DNA of 64,000 bases, from NCBI GenBank assembly GCA_017561025.1, contig JAFZDU010000001.1, positions 1 through 64,000 on the forward strand, read 5' to 3'. How positions within the stretch are numbered: position 1 is the stretch's first letter; each line of letters opens with the position of its first letter. This DNA is from Bacteroidales bacterium. Lineage in GTDB: Bacteria > Bacteroidota > Bacteroidia > Bacteroidales > F082. The notes under the pieces were generated by a model. That model was given only the letters and a program-made list of their open reading frames with translations, was not told the DNA's origin and ran no database searches. The position numbers and the translations under genes were made by a program. Below are positions 63,189 through 64,000 of this stretch, in pieces.

Positions 63189-64000
63189 ATTTCATGCATA
63201 ACAATCAATGGTGAACTCTATCACTACGGCGTAAAGGGTATGAAGTGGGGAGTTAGAAGATTCCAAAATCAAAATGGAACTTTAACCTCTGCTGGAAGAA
63301 AACGATATGCCGACGACAAAACATCGCCTAATCAAAAGAAGAAGTCAAAGCATCGTTTAAAACTGGAAGAGAAATACCAAAACAAAGGTATGACTAAGCA
63401 GGAAGCTGAAGAAGCAGCCAATAAAAGAATTAAAAAAGAAAAAGCTGCCGTAGCAGCCACTGCGATTATTGCTGCTTATGCTACATACAAGCTTGCTGAT
63501 AGTGGAGAGCTTAATAGATTAGCTGCAAAAGGTAAATCTATTCTGAGTAAAAACGATATGAGTTTTAATAAAAATTCACAATTAGCAAAACGAAACCTTG
63601 ATAAAGACGAACTTAAATCTCTAGTTGTTAGTCGAATAAATCCAGACTATGGAAAAATCGGCACAAAGAATAATTGTCGTCGATGCACAATGGCTTACGA
63701 ATTATCTCGTAGAGGATATGATGTTAAAGCTACTAAAACTATTTCCGGAACAGGACAGGATATGACAGGATTATATAATGCAATGTCCGAAAAAGAATTA
63801 AAAGGTGGTAAATTAACACGAGCCGTTAAACTAGCATATCGTGGAATAGTTAAAGAAGACCAACTAGCAAGCGATATAGTTGATAACTTAAGTTCTGCTG
63901 GGCAACATGGAATCAAAAAAATTGATAGTGAAGATTATGCTAAAACAATATTTTCAGCGCTATCTAAAGCCCCAAACCGATCAAGAGGTGAATTATCCAT
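63189..64000 (+). CDS. HYG/Tox-PL protein, second reading, cut by the window end
   Basis: Identical to the gene at 5452 as far as it goes. The window ends before the catalytic His. The same missing in-frame ATG is present, as expected of a re-read rather than a diverged copy. Confidence 0.7.
   Translation, partial: MSCITINGELYHYGVKGMKWGVRRFQNQNGTLTSAGRKRYADDKTSPNQKKKSKHRLKLEEKYQNKGMTKQEAEEAANKRIKKEKAAVAATAIIAAYATYKLADSGELNRLAAKGKSILSKNDMSFNKNSQLAKRNLDKDELKSLVVSRINPDYGKIGTKNNCRRCTMAYELSRRGYDVKATKTISGTGQDMTGLYNAMSEKELKGGKLTRAVKLAYRGIVKEDQLASDIVDNLSSAGQHGIKKIDSEDYAKTIFSALSKAPNRSRGELS

Larger units (their letters stand above)
57738..64000. repeat. Exact repeat of positions 1-6263 (circular wrap-around)
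   Basis: Genes, leader RNA and terminator recur in the same order at a constant offset of 57,737 with identical proteins. The most likely reading is that the window continues past the closing point of a circular or circularly permuted genome. A real 6.3-kb terminal redundancy or a concatemer is possible but does not suit cos packaging. Confidence 0.9.

Noticed and set aside
57738..64000. Genuine 6.3-kb long terminal repeat
   Set aside because: Copies are identical, and the cos-like region with HNH and terminase suits unique ends. A circular wrap is simpler. Read-end data would decide.

Overview
The window is one complete circular read-through of a temperate siphophage genome (or a circularised phage contig) of 57,737 bp, followed by 6,263 bp that repeat its first part exactly (57738-64000 equals 1-6263). 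The sequence is AT-rich. Genes are tightly packed and nearly all on the + strand, with strong AGGAGG-type ribosome binding sites and Clostridia-like proteins: a large serine integrase, an XkdX protein, a Hol44-like holin, and an anaerobic ribonucleotide reductase activase. This points to a phage of an anaerobic gut Firmicute, probably a Lachnospiraceae/Clostridia host. The host is an inference, not something read directly.

Layout. 57692-58: GC-rich packaging (cos-like) region. 59-1160: LRR-like fibre protein and partner. 1205-1402: a large structured leader RNA in front of the packaging genes. 1411-9746: small terminase candidate, HNH nuclease, connector, two small 'HYG' proteins, large terminase, a HYG protein with a papain-like (Tox-PL) domain plus a small partner, portal, and one reading frame fusing prohead protease, scaffold and major capsid. 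9768-22732: head-tail joining, tail tube, chaperones, an M15 endolysin, tape measure, baseplate and tail tip. 22748-24208: XkdX, holin and accessory lysis genes. 24450-27354: lysogeny module (large serine integrase, CI-like repressor, three operator-like repeats). 27374-34526: many short, often membrane-anchored genes, two tRNA-like RNAs and three DUF6353-like paralogues. 34614-52629: SleB-like hydrolase, a 1,379-aa helicase-primase-DNA polymerase fusion, SF2 helicase, Bro-N protein, nucleotide metabolism genes (NrdG, MazG, ThyX-like) and many zinc-ribbon proteins. 52646-53162: four-operator array and a second Cro/CI-like regulator. 53466-57687: tRNA-Met, two PD-(D/E)XK nucleases, and a 991-aa protein with the DFDGD signature of two-barrel RNA polymerases.

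Most notable. (1) Twelve copies of a rigid 26-bp promoter-like element (CGCG box, ACA box, TTATG end, identical spacing every time) sit in front of single-gene units between 27.8 and 53.4 kb. They do not fit the host sigma-A pattern, and the phage carries its own candidate RNA polymerase. (2) That polymerase candidate begins with a variant of the HYG...W(G) N-terminal motif otherwise found on the head-module proteins, which suggests it may be packaged in the virion. (3) SF3 helicase, AEP primase and family B DNA polymerase with proofreading motifs are joined in one polypeptide. (4) The late half of the genome is strongly enriched for the 9-mer TCAAAATGG on one strand only.

How it works together (inference). 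CI-like repressor and integrase keep the prophage. On induction, promoter-element cassettes and the replication fusion act early. The late operon (packaging to tail) runs rightward from the cos-like region, and lysis uses the M15 endolysin with the Hol44-like holin.
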